Shown here: positions 7,851 to 16,700 of the stretch, piece by piece
Position numbering within the stretch: the first letter of the stretch is position 1
How the letters are laid out: each line of letters starts with the position of its first letter
DNA from: a virus
DNA: 27,242 bases
IMG/VR virus record: IMGVR_UViG_3300042396_000182
Span: 1 to 27,242 of that record
Direction: 5' to 3' (one strand)
Notes under the pieces: generated by a model
Database searches by the model: none
What the model was told of the DNA's origin: nothing
Seen by the model: the letters and a program-made list of their open reading frames with translations, nothing else
Made by a program: the position numbers and the translations under genes

Positions 7851-8236
7851 TGGCAAAGTGGTCGAATCCGATCCCAGCAGTACAGCCCGCAGAGCCTCCG
7901 ATTTTGCGGCAAATCTTTACGTCCATTGAGAAATGGTCAGATGGCGTTGGGACTGGTGCTACTGGTCCTGCTGGCCCGCAAGGGCCGCAAGGCATTCAGG
8001 GACGTTTCATTGTTTCCGATACCGCACCTAGTAGCCCGATTGTTGGCGACATTTGGTTTAACAGTTTAAGTGCAGTGTCCTATGCGTTTTATGACTCGCA
8101 TTGGATTGAACTGGGGTCAGGTTCGCAAGGGCCGCAAGGGCCGCAAGGGCCTTTTGGCGGGACATTGAACGTTGATGGTGGAGATCCCAATTCGATTTAT
8201 GGCGGCATCCTCCCGCTGGATGCAGGTGGAATTTAA
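7850..8236 (+). CDS. Short collagen-like fibre protein
   Basis: 128 residues, TGATG overlap with the upstream gene. A short Gly-X-Y collagen run ([16 protein letters not shown], residues about 38-53) leads into an SP-module ([16 protein letters not shown], then AFYDSHWIELGSG) and a second short Gly-X-Y run (QGPQGPQGPFGG), ending in a β-like tail. The same module occurs twice in the following 1007-residue fibre, so this gene looks like a duplicated or detached fragment of that architecture. Collagen repeats form trimeric rods in phage fibres. A GCGGGACA copy occurs inside this gene at 8157. Confidence 0.7.
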   Translation: MAKWSNPIPAVQPAEPPILRQIFTSIEKWSDGVGTGATGPAGPQGPQGIQGRFIVSDTAPSSPIVGDIWFNSLSAVSYAFYDSHWIELGSGSQGPQGPQGPFGGTLNVDGGDPNSIYGGILPLDAGGI

Positions 8237-11200
8237 ATGGCAACACAAATCCAACTTCGACGCGGAACAGCATCACAGTGGTCAACGGCAAACCCAATTC
8301 TTGCTGTTGGCGAAATGGGTTTGGAAACCGACACAGCAAAATTTAAGGTCGGTAACGGCACGCAAACTTGGTCTGCCTTGGCGTATTCGTCTGGACCTAT
8401 TGGTGCTACTGGCCCGACTGGTACTGCTGGCGCTCAGGGTTCTGTTGGTCCTGCTGGGGCTACGGGCCCTGCTGGACCTACAGGGGCTACTGGTTCTGCT
8501 GGCGCTACTGGTGCAGCCTCAACTGTTCCTGGCCCCGCTGGCCCTACTGGTCCTGCTGGACCGCAAGGATCGACTGGTGCAGCATCGTTTGTTGCTGGCC
8601 CGCAGGGACCAACAGGTCCGCAGGGACCAATAGGTCCGCAGGGATCTGTTGGGGCACAGGGTTTAACTGGTTCGCAGGGTGCGGTTGGATCTCAAGGAGG
8701 AACTGGTGCCCAAGGTTCGACTGGACCTCAGGGGGTGCAAGGTCGTTTAATCGCATCGGACACTCCACCTAGTAGCCCTGTCGCAGGTGACATTTGGTTT
8801 AACAGTCTGACCGCCGTTTCGTATGTGTTTTACGATTCGTTTTGGGTTGAGTTGAACTCAACAGCAGGTCCGCAAGGACCCACAGGTCCGCAGGGATCTG
8901 TAGGTACTGCATCGACTGTTGCTGGTCCGCAAGGTGCAGCGGGAACGAACGGAACAAACGGCGCACAAGGTTCAACAGGCCCACAGGGATCGACTGGCGC
9001 TCAAGGAGCCACAGGAGCCACAGGAGCCACAGGATCTCAAGGGGCCATAGGACTTCAAGGTGCGACGGGTGCTACTGGTTCTCAAGGAACGATGGGTCGT
9101 TTCATTGCGTCGGATACTGCGCCCAGTAGTCCTATTGCGGGTGATGTTTGGTTTAACAGTTTGACTGGTGTGTCATACATTTTTTTCGACTCCTTTTGGG
9201 TTGAGTTGGGTTCAGGTAGTCAAGGTCCTCAGGGTGCTGCTTCAACTTCTGTTGGTCCGCAGGGACCGACTGGTCCTGCGGGTGCGGCTGGAGCGGCAGG
9301 TTCTCAAGGTCCGCAAGGTGTTCAGGGTGCTACGGGCGAAGGTGTCGCTACGGGCGGCACAATCGGGCAGGCGTTAGTCAAAACCTCGGCTACTAATTAC
9401 GCTACCGAATGGGCTTCGATTGGTTCGGCGGCACGTCCGCTACTGACTGGTGGCGCGTATCTCGACGGCAGCGGGTTGGTGCTGGGTGGGCTTGCCAGCA
9501 ACTATGCCAGCACCCCTGACTCGGCGGCGCTGTCAATCACGGGTGACATTGATATTCAAGTGAAGGTTGCGCTGGATGACTGGACGTCAGCAAACGTTCT
9601 TATTAGTAAGCGAACAGGCGGCACGAGTATAGATCAGCCATATGAGTTCGCTGTCCTAGGATCGGGCCTACTTCGTTTTATTTGGGCGAACGGCACGACC
9701 AACTTCATTCAGGATTCAACCATTGCACCGACTGTTTCGGATGGTGACAGCCTTTGGGTGCGCGTCACTCTTGACGTAGACAACGGGGCAACGGGCAACG
9801 ATGTCACCTTTTTCACATCAACGGACGGTACGGCTTGGACACAACTTGGCAGCGTTGTGACGACCGCTGGCACAACCAGCATCATTGACGACGCCGCTTC
9901 TCTCGCAATCGGCGTCCGTGGAGCATCGGGGTCACCTACCAGCGGCACCGTTTACCGCGCAATCGTCAAGAACGGCATCGACGGCACCACCGTTTTCGAC
10001 GCTGACTTCTCCGATCAAACTGCTGACGCGTTGGCGTTTAATGCGACGGGCGATATGGGGATTAAGGCAGACGGCCTTGTCTTGAAAGGGGTTTCGGGTC
10101 AGTATGCAAGTACCCCTGACGCAGCGGTGCTGGACATTGCTGGCGATATTGATATTGCGGTGCGTGTGGCGCTGACCGATTGGACTCCTGCTTCGGGGGG
10201 ACCGCAAGCGCTGATATCCAAACGGTTGAATTCAAACGTCTCTTACAGTTTGTTTGTCCGAGACGCTGCCAACTCTGGCAAACTTTTACTGGAAACATCA
10301 GGGGACGGGTCAACAGCACGAAACGCAACCTCATCAGTAGCCCCAACAGTAAGTGACGGTCAGGCTTTATGGGTTCGGGCGACACGCGCATCGAGTAGCG
10401 GCAGCACCGTCTTTTACACTGCACCCGATTCGCCTACTTACCCGACAGTATGGACGCAACTCGGGACAACAATTTCTACCCCCGCTGGGGCAATCTTTGC
10501 TAGCACAGCAAACTTAGTTGTTGGTTCGCAATCAGCAGGAACTTCAACAATGCTGAACGGCACCGTTTATCGCGCCATCGTAAAAGACGGCATTGGTGGT
10601 ACTACCGTGTACGACGCCGACTTTAATGCGCAACCGTCAGGGACAATTTCGTTTGTGGAGTCGTCATCTAACGCTGCGGCTGTGACTGTGAATGGCGGCA
10701 CAAACTCAACCGTCACGATCAACACCACCCGCTATTCGTACGGGGTGCCTGAAATGCAAGGGTCATCGGTCGTCTCTCAGGTTTTAAATCCGAATCGGGA
10801 CTTTTACTTCCCGTTTCGCATCACGCAGTCGCTCATTGTTGACATGTTTGGCTTTGAAGTTACGACGGGACCAGCATCGGCCTCCACGACCTATATGGCT
10901 ATTTACAACGCCGACAATGATTTGCAGCCTGTCGGTTCTCCCGTCGCTACGGCTAGTGCTGCCGTCGCCGCATCAACCGCTGGCGTTGGGCTGTATCGCC
11001 TCCAGTTCACACCCGTGACCTTGCCCGCTGGCAACTATGTGATCGGTCTCAATAGTTCCGTTCAGACCACCTACCGAACTATTCGCGGTGGCGTCTCGTC
11101 ACTTATTGAAACAATCGGGGCTACCCCGTTTATCACAACTCCGCAAGTCGTCCGAACAGCGGCAGCGTTTTCTGCCAGCCCCTTGCCTTGGGTTGAAAAA

Positions 11201-11260
11201 GGAACAGGCAACTCTGGTTCGTTGAACCCGATCCACCTCCGATATAAGGCGGCTACCTGA
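8237..11260 (+). CDS. Large collagen-like tail fibre with tandem LamG-like domains
   Basis: 1007 residues from ATG 8237, directly abutting the previous stop. Order: an N-terminal head of the phage fibre type also seen in Mtd ([20 protein letters not shown] then [20 protein letters not shown], residues 4-45); Gly-X-Y collagen runs at about residues 53-170, 207-287 and 326-370; two SP-x-x-GD-[IV]-WFNS modules between the runs; two tandem LamG/concanavalin-like domains (about 408-593 and 611-801); and a β-rich C-terminal domain (about 830-1007, [20 protein letters not shown]). LamG-like domains often bind glycans, so this is a candidate host-recognition protein. The 3' half is markedly GC-richer (80 of 120 bases at 9421-9540), suggesting modular acquisition. 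Confidence 0.8.
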   Translation: MATQIQLRRGTASQWSTANPILAVGEMGLETDTAKFKVGNGTQTWSALAYSSGPIGATGPTGTAGAQGSVGPAGATGPAGPTGATGSAGATGAASTVPGPAGPTGPAGPQGSTGAASFVAGPQGPTGPQGPIGPQGSVGAQGLTGSQGAVGSQGGTGAQGSTGPQGVQGRLIASDTPPSSPVAGDIWFNSLTAVSYVFYDSFWVELNSTAGPQGPTGPQGSVGTASTVAGPQGAAGTNGTNGAQGSTGPQGSTGAQGATGATGATGSQGAIGLQGATGATGSQGTMGRFIASDTAPSSPIAGDVWFNSLTGVSYIFFDSFWVELGSGSQGPQGAASTSVGPQGPTGPAGAAGAAGSQGPQGVQGATGEGVATGGTIGQALVKTSATNYATEWASIGSAARPLLTGGAYLDGSGLVLGGLASNYASTPDSAALSITGDIDIQVKVALDDWTSANVLISKRTGGTSIDQPYEFAVLGSGLLRFIWANGTTNFIQDSTIAPTVSDGDSLWVRVTLDVDNGATGNDVTFFTSTDGTAWTQLGSVVTTAGTTSIIDDAASLAIGVRGASGSPTSGTVYRAIVKNGIDGTTVFDADFSDQTADALAFNATGDMGIKADGLVLKGVSGQYASTPDAAVLDIAGDIDIAVRVALTDWTPASGGPQALISKRLNSNVSYSLFVRDAANSGKLLLETSGDGSTARNATSSVAPTVSDGQALWVRATRASSSGSTVFYTAPDSPTYPTVWTQLGTTISTPAGAIFASTANLVVGSQSAGTSTMLNGTVYRAIVKDGIGGTTVYDADFNAQPSGTISFVESSSNAAAVTVNGGTNSTVTINTTRYSYGVPEMQGSSVVSQVLNPNRDFYFPFRITQSLIVDMFGFEVTTGPASASTTYMAIYNADNDLQPVGSPVATASAAVAASTAGVGLYRLQFTPVTLPAGNYVIGLNSSVQTTYRTIRGGVSSLIETIGATPFITTPQVVRTAAAFSASPLPWVEKGTGNSGSLNPIHLRYKAAT
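9458..10640 (+). repeat. Tandem duplication of a LamG-like domain within the fibre gene
   Basis: Two adjacent copies of about 190 codons. Each starts with a matching block ([20 protein letters not shown] versus [20 protein letters not shown]), followed by GDIDI and VAL-x-DWT in both. Each ends with [13 protein letters not shown][FY]DADF. The copies have diverged in between, so the duplication is not recent. Confidence 0.75.
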
Positions 11261-11502
11261 TGATTCACCATTTCACCGACCCCCAAGGCGTGACTCACAC
11301 ATGGGAAACACCTGACCCGCCGCAAACACCGCTTGACCCGACAGGCGCACTAGCCACACTCCTCGCAGTCACCGAAACGCTCACCGTCGAAGACGCTGCG
11401 AACGCTGTCGGACTTACCGCCGCCGATCTTGTTGCAGAGGCTGAAGCGTGGGCGATGGCAGATGTAAATCGTGTCCCATCCGACATGCTCGCCCTGTTTT
11501 AA
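11260..11502 (+). CDS. Small fibre-associated protein, function unknown
   Basis: 80 residues, TGATG overlap with the large fibre gene. The N-terminus is polar and Pro-rich (HTWETPDPPQTPLDP). The C-terminal 50 residues form an Ala/Glu-rich helical region resembling a helix-turn-helix (TVEDAANAVGLTAADLVAEA). Placement between two fibre genes suggests a chaperone or a short fibre component. That is inference only. Confidence 0.65.
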   Translation: MIHHFTDPQGVTHTWETPDPPQTPLDPTGALATLLAVTETLTVEDAANAVGLTAADLVAEAEAWAMADVNRVPSDMLALF

Positions 11503-11520
11503 CAACTATTAGGAGCAGAA

Positions 11521-12228
11521 ATGCCAATCGACTTTCCAAACACCCCCACCTCGGGACAAACATTTACCAGCGGTACACGCACATGGACCTATGACGGGTC
11601 TAAGTGGAATTTGACTGCATATGGTGCAACAGGCCCCCAAGGGGCTACGGGTGCTTCTGGCACAGGTCTGATTGTTTGCACCTCCACGACACGACCTGCG
11701 TCACCTTCGGTTGGTCAAAACATTTACGAAACCAACACAGGCGATCATTTGGTGTATTACGGGGCGACAACGGGCTGGCGTTTCCCGTGGGATAAACCGT
11801 GGGGCAACATGGGCCAGTCAACAGTCCAAGCAGCCGCCAGTGCAAACAGCATAACAAGCGTGAATACTGGATTGGTAATTACAACACCAAGTCTGCCCGC
11901 TAACCGTCGCTTAAAGTGGACTGTCAGCGGCCACCATTTCTTTACTTCAGTTAATGATTTGGCACACTTTGAACTGAAAACAGGTGCCACAACTGGCGGT
12001 ACGGGACTGGGGCTTGTCAACTATGTGCCAGGGTCAACCACATTTGCTAACGGATTTTCATTTCACCAAGTTGAAACAACGGCTTCTTCGGCCACCGTAA
12101 CCAGACGTTTGATTGTTTATGGGGCTTTGACGACATCTGGAACAATCCAGATGTTTGCTGACGCCAGCCGTCCAGCGTTCCTGTCATGCGAGGACATGGG
12201 GCCTTCTGGTAATCCTCCAGCGGCATAG
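11521..12228 (+). CDS. Second tail fibre / tip protein with short collagen run
   Basis: 235 residues with SD AGGAG about 6 nt upstream. Order: an N-terminal FPNTPTSGQTFTSGTRTWTY and DGSKW block common to phage structural proteins; a short Gly-X-Y run (GATGPQGATGASG, about residues 35-48); a TRPASPSVGQNIYETNTGDH block that is a relative of the SP-x-x-GD module of the other fibres; then a β-rich C-terminal domain (about 90-230) likely forming a β-sandwich tip. Its stop TAG overlaps motif copy 3 (GCGGGACA, first G shared). Probably the distal, possibly receptor-contacting, fibre component. Confidence 0.7.
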   Translation: MPIDFPNTPTSGQTFTSGTRTWTYDGSKWNLTAYGATGPQGATGASGTGLIVCTSTTRPASPSVGQNIYETNTGDHLVYYGATTGWRFPWDKPWGNMGQSTVQAAASANSITSVNTGLVITTPSLPANRRLKWTVSGHHFFTSVNDLAHFELKTGATTGGTGLGLVNYVPGSTTFANGFSFHQVETTASSATVTRRLIVYGALTTSGTIQMFADASRPAFLSCEDMGPSGNPPAA

Positions 12229-12235
12229 CGGGACA
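12228..12235 (+). promoter_or_regulatory. GCGGGACA motif, copy 3 (fibre/ejection-protein junction)
   Basis: The first G is shared with the upstream TAG stop. It is followed by TTT and a 12-bp perfect palindrome (12239-12250), then one base and the ATG at 12252. Same 8-mer and same position relative to a stop codon as copies 1 and 2. Confidence 0.45.
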
Positions 12236-12238
12236 TTT

Positions 12239-12250
12239 TACATATATGTA
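12239..12250. repeat. 12-bp perfect palindrome before gene 12252
   Basis: TACATATATGTA is fully self-complementary and lies one base upstream of the ATG at 12252. That start has no visible Shine-Dalgarno. The palindrome could be a dimeric-repressor operator or a small RNA hairpin at the translation start. Confidence 0.5.
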
Positions 12251-12251
12251 G

Positions 12252-12686
12252 ATGAGCAACGTCACAAACTATCTGAGCCCAGAGGAAATCAACGCCTACC
12301 AGTCACGCATTGACAATGCGGATCTGGCAGCTCAGCGTGGATTGACGAAACTGGGTACTCGTCGCCAAGAAGCGACGGCTGACTTCAATACAGCCTATGG
12401 GCGGTTGGGTACTCAGTGGGATAACTACCAGAGGGCGTTGCCCAACTCGTTTGCCCGTCGCAATGTATTGCGCTCGGGAATCATGAATCGCGCCATCAAT
12501 GATTACGGGACAAATCGTGCAAATGCTTTTGGTGATTTGCAGCGGACTTCCGACCGTCAAATGGGTGGTTATGCCGAGAGCCAAGGTGATATCGAGATGA
12601 TGTTGAAAATGAATCGCGATCAGGTTGAACGTGAACGTATGGCTCGTCAGCAATCGTTGGCTTCTCAAATACAGGCGGTGCAGTAA
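12252..12686 (+). CDS. Putative small ejection/internal virion protein
   Basis: 144 residues from ATG 12252. No SD is seen; the palindrome TACATATATGTA precedes the start. Almost entirely helical and Gln/Arg/Asn-rich (YLSPEEINAYQSRIDNADLA, then RRQEATADFNTAYGRLG, then RQMGGYAESQGDIEMMLKMN). It lies directly before a 341-aa helical protein and a 1692-aa protein, the usual place for the podovirus ejection proteins (compare the three ejection genes of T7 or P22). It overlaps the next gene by one base (TAATG). Function is inferred from composition and position. Confidence 0.6.
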   Translation: MSNVTNYLSPEEINAYQSRIDNADLAAQRGLTKLGTRRQEATADFNTAYGRLGTQWDNYQRALPNSFARRNVLRSGIMNRAINDYGTNRANAFGDLQRTSDRQMGGYAESQGDIEMMLKMNRDQVERERMARQQSLASQIQAVQ

Positions 12687-13711
12687 TGCTTGGTGATCTG
12701 ATTCTTGCAATCAAAAAAAATGCAACTAGCAAATCAGGCCCAAAAAACGCCTGGTCTAGTGGCTACTACGGGCCATCAAAAGGCCCGACACTTAACACTT
12801 CTTACAGGTCTGCTAGATCTGCTGGACCCGCTGGTCCTATGGGGCCAACCACTCCTTTCAGTATCGGTCCAGCAGGACCTCAAGGTCCTGGGGATGTTTT
12901 GCCTGAGCCGAGAATCGATGTTGACGATATTTTTGGCGGTGGTGACAATGGTGGTGGTGATGGTGGCGCTGCCGCCTATGTGCAATCGCTAATTAAGGGT
13001 ATTAACGAGTCATTTGATCGTCAGCGTGGTGCGCTCGATACCAACAAGGCGAATTCTTCTGCGGGTATTCAAAGGAACTATGACGCCTTTAAACAGGGCA
13101 TTGCCAGTAACCAAGCGTTGTATCAGCAGGGTTCTGCTGCAATCCAGGCTGAAATCTCACGTCGTATGGCGGAGTCTGTTGCACGCAACACCGATCTGGG
13201 AAATCAGATTGGTGGCGCGGTTGGAAGCATTGGTGGTAACGCTGCTGTTCCTCAAGCGCAGGTTGCTGCAAATGCGGCAACGTTGGCTTCTTCACAAGGT
13301 TTTCAGCAGGATCTGGGTAATCGTTTAGACCAGATTGTTGGTGCTAATCAGCGGTCTGCTGAGAACAGTGGTGATCTTGTTCGACAAGGTGCCTCGGGCA
13401 ATTTGGAGAACAATTACAACGCAATGCTGAATGCGATGTTGGCGCAGCGTGAACAAAGTCTTATGGAAGCTCAGCAGGCTGGAATGTCTAGTGGCCGTGG
13501 CCGTGGCGGTGGCGGTGGCGGTTCAAGTAAAAGCGGTGACTACACAAACCTTTTGAAACAAACTATTGCTCGGGATCGGTTGGAAAGTTATTTGAATAAT
13601 GATCCGATTGACAATGATCGGATGCTTCAAATGATGTTGGCTAGTGGTGGCACTGATGCTGCTACAGCATGGTCTTGGCTTGCAGCTCAGAATCCACCTG
13701 AATCCAATTAA
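12686..13711 (+). CDS. Putative internal virion/ejection protein
   Basis: 341 residues, ATG overlapping the previous TAA. The N-terminal third is Gly/Pro/Ser-rich with short collagen-like bits (SAGPAGPMGP, IGPAGPQGPG) and an acidic-Gly segment (DDIFGGGDNGGGDGG). The middle (about residues 95-265) is Ala/Gln/Asn-rich helix. Near residues 265-280 there is an RGRGGGGGG hinge before a C-terminal helical region. The mixture suits a protein that is packaged in or near the head and ejected with the DNA. No enzymatic motif is seen. Confidence 0.6.
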   Translation: MLGDLILAIKKNATSKSGPKNAWSSGYYGPSKGPTLNTSYRSARSAGPAGPMGPTTPFSIGPAGPQGPGDVLPEPRIDVDDIFGGGDNGGGDGGAAAYVQSLIKGINESFDRQRGALDTNKANSSAGIQRNYDAFKQGIASNQALYQQGSAAIQAEISRRMAESVARNTDLGNQIGGAVGSIGGNAAVPQAQVAANAATLASSQGFQQDLGNRLDQIVGANQRSAENSGDLVRQGASGNLENNYNAMLNAMLAQREQSLMEAQQAGMSSGRGRGGGGGGSSKSGDYTNLLKQTIARDRLESYLNNDPIDNDRMLQMMLASGGTDAATAWSWLAAQNPPESN

Positions 13712-13714
13712 TAC

Positions 13715-16700
13715 ATGGCGGGCTTGTCGCAGTCTCAAATCGCAAAACTAAAAACCGTCAGTTCGGCGCGTACAAAAACACGAAACAGTTCGGGCCGCAA
13801 ATTCTCTGCTAAAGACGAAAATTTATTGAAGTTAGCCCGTGGCTTGGCTGCTGGTTCCTATGCGTACAATTCCGACCCTTTGGCTGGTTCTCAAAAGAAA
13901 CTGACTGATTCAATCCAAGCAATCATGCAGTCAAATTCGCCTGGTGGTTTCAAGAATGCTGCGGCTGGATATTCGACAGACAAGTCCATCAAGAAAGATG
14001 AGTCGGTTTTCGATCAAGTCAAAGGTGCATTAGGCACAGGCATTTCTGGTGTCGGACAGTTTTTGACTGTGCCTCAAACATTGGTGACTCAACCGATTCG
14101 TCGTTTGATTGATCCTTCACGAAATTTGATGAAGGACCTCAACAACCTTGAAACAACATCCTCATCATTAGCGGGTGCCGACTGGTTTAAAGGTTTACCT
14201 GCCCCAGCAAAGATCGCTGTCGGGATTACCGCTGACATTGCCACTGATCCGTTGACGTATGTGCTTGGTGCGGGTTTGATAACAAAGCTCGGTAACGCTC
14301 CAGGCATTATCCAAAAAATTGATAAAGCATCTGATGTGCTGAGAGCTGCTGGACGTGTTGATGACGCTGAACGTCTGGTTACGTTTGGTGGCAACCTTGC
14401 CCGCAAAGGCAAAGGTGGCATCGGCGGCATTAAGAATGCCGACCTCACTTGGATCGGCAAGACGCTGGAAGAAACTGGTGTTGTCGATTTAGGTGGCAAA
14501 GCCCTGAAGGGTGGTTTGTATTTCCAGCTTCCAGGCACAGGGCGTGTCGCTTCTTATGGCGCGAAGAAACTTACGGGCGTAGGTATCGACTCGGCTAAGT
14601 ATCAAATGTATTTGGGTCGTGGTCCTCTCGTTGAGGGTGTGTCGAAGTTTGCTTCAAATGTTTCTGGCGGCATAAAGACCTCGAAGTTGATGTCAACTTT
14701 GGGTGAAACTTACGGCGGCGGCGAAGGCCAGTTGAAGCGTGCGATTCTGAATGCGAAGTCTCCGCAGGAAGCATTAAATTTTCGTCGCATCCTCGTCAGT
14801 GACCGTATCGAAAACGGTGTCACAGCGACTGTTTTGAAGATGCACGAGCGTAAAGCTGCGGCTGTTGAGAAGATTGCTAATCAATCGGGTGTTGATCGGG
14901 CTGTGATCGTCGGGGCTTTGGACGGCAACCTTGATGACATTGGGAAGTTGAAAGCTGCGGACGCTGGTCTTTACGATGTTGTTCGTGGTCTTGATGACCA
15001 GTTGATTACTGAGACGACAGCGCAGGTTAGGCGTGTTGTTCAAAGTTTTGGTGGGGATCTCAATGATGTTCAGCCTTTGGTTGATCGAGCGAAAGATCAT
15101 TTGCATGGTCTTTTGACTGATGAGGCTCGGGCTGGAATGGCGGCTTCCAAGAAGATCAGATACGCCGACAATGGTGTTGAAGGTTTCATGTTGCCTGCCA
15201 AGTATGTGCCTGGTGCGGATCACCTTGGGACTCCGATTAGAGACGCTACGGACACTCTGACTCGGGCGTATGTCGTCGGTGAGGACGGTCGCAAATACGT
15301 TCTTCTTGGTGAGGCAAACAAGCCTGCTGTTGCGATGGCTGCTGAGCATGGCACTGGTGCCACTGCTGAGCAGGCTGTTCTTGCCAAGGTTGGTGAGACT
15401 TTGCAGGACAATGCAAAGGCCGCAGCGGAACTTGACATTGATGGTCCTGTCACACAAATCCGTTACATCGACAAGGACGGCAAGATTGTTCCTGGCTGGG
15501 TTTCTACCAGCGACATTCGGTATGACCAAATTGCTCCGAATGGTTTGGGTGCTAAAACCCAGGTGAATGCAATCAATCGTGCCAAGTATGGGCATGATTT
15601 GTTCAGCAATGATTACGGTCAGATTGTTCAAAAGCAGATCCGTGATTTTGGTAGAGCCGCTGGTAAAGAGGTTCGAGGTCTGTATCTGAAAAAGTACGGC
15701 CTTGCTGTTTCTAAGGGTGAGGATCAGTCGGTTGCTGCTGCGATTGCTGAGCAGCGTGGCATCACTGTTTCTGCTGATGCTGCATCTGATCCTGCATTCC
15801 AGACTGCCGTTGTCGCCAATGTTGATGATCCTGCGAGAATTCAGGTTGCGGCTATTGCGGCGAATGGTGCTGCTGATGCACGCACCTCACTGCCAACAGA
15901 GCCAGCAGATTTCTCGCTGTTGTCGCTAACGCCTGAGGAAGCGCAGACTCATCTTGATGAGGTGGTGGAAGTTCAGCAGGCACAAGCTGATGCTCTTGCG
16001 GGTCGTTCTGCTCGATCAAGACCGAATGAAGTATCGGATGTTCTGGGTTCGATCGATCGCACGAAAACTCGTTTGGGGATTGCGAAGGAACAGGTTGCAT
16101 CGCTGAATCGTCTGATTGATGATGCGGAGCAGATGAACGCTGGGATGCCTAAGCAGGTTGCCGTTGAAAGCAATCCAGATTTGCGACCCGATCTTTTTGC
16201 CCCCGAAAAGTCTTTGCCAGAGATGACTCCCGAAGAACTGGCGGGAAACGAAAAGTCGCTGGATCTTGAATTAGGCAATGCTGAAAATGCGAAGTCTGGG
16301 TTGCAAGCTGAACTCGACGATGCTCAAAAGTTTGAGGGTGTTGCTTCTGATACTCAAGTGTCTCGTAGAGACTTGAATGATCTTCGAGGTGAAGTTAAGA
16401 CTGAGGCTGGTCAAGTTGCCTCTCAGATGCGTGCTCAGGTGGATGCTGTTGGTGGTCGTTTAGAATCTCCGTGGAACAGTCCTGGTGGCGAGTGGGACTG
16501 GTGGAAACAACTGTCACGTTCGCAGCAGAGCGTTTTGCGTCGATTTATGGGTGGCGGAGAAGTTGTTAGTAGCGGTGCCTCTAGGTTTGGTGGTGCCGAT
16601 GTTGGTCGTCTAACTGACGGCATGGGTGTTGATGTATTTGCTGAGCAATGGCGACAGATCCGCAATCTGTCACCTGATGCAAATATCAGCGAAATCATGG

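Noticed and set aside
8157-8164. The fifth GCGGGACA copy as a regulatory site
   Set aside because: It lies inside a fibre coding sequence with no start nearby and no adjacent hairpin; likely coincidence, though it should be included in any scan.
8237-8380. Possible diversity-generating retroelement because the fibre head resembles the Mtd N-terminus
   Set aside because: No reverse transcriptase and no template/variable repeat pair is visible in the window.
8368-8772. Trp/Cys-rich frames and repeated DNA in the collagen segment
   Set aside because: These are other frames of Gly-X-Y codons. The repeat pattern is coding periodicity, not a CRISPR array: there are no constant repeats with unique spacers.
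14774-15631. A 285-codon open frame on the - strand inside the giant ejection gene
   Set aside because: It is fully antisense to the 1692-codon gene and has no SD or coherent protein features. It arises from codon bias of the real gene.
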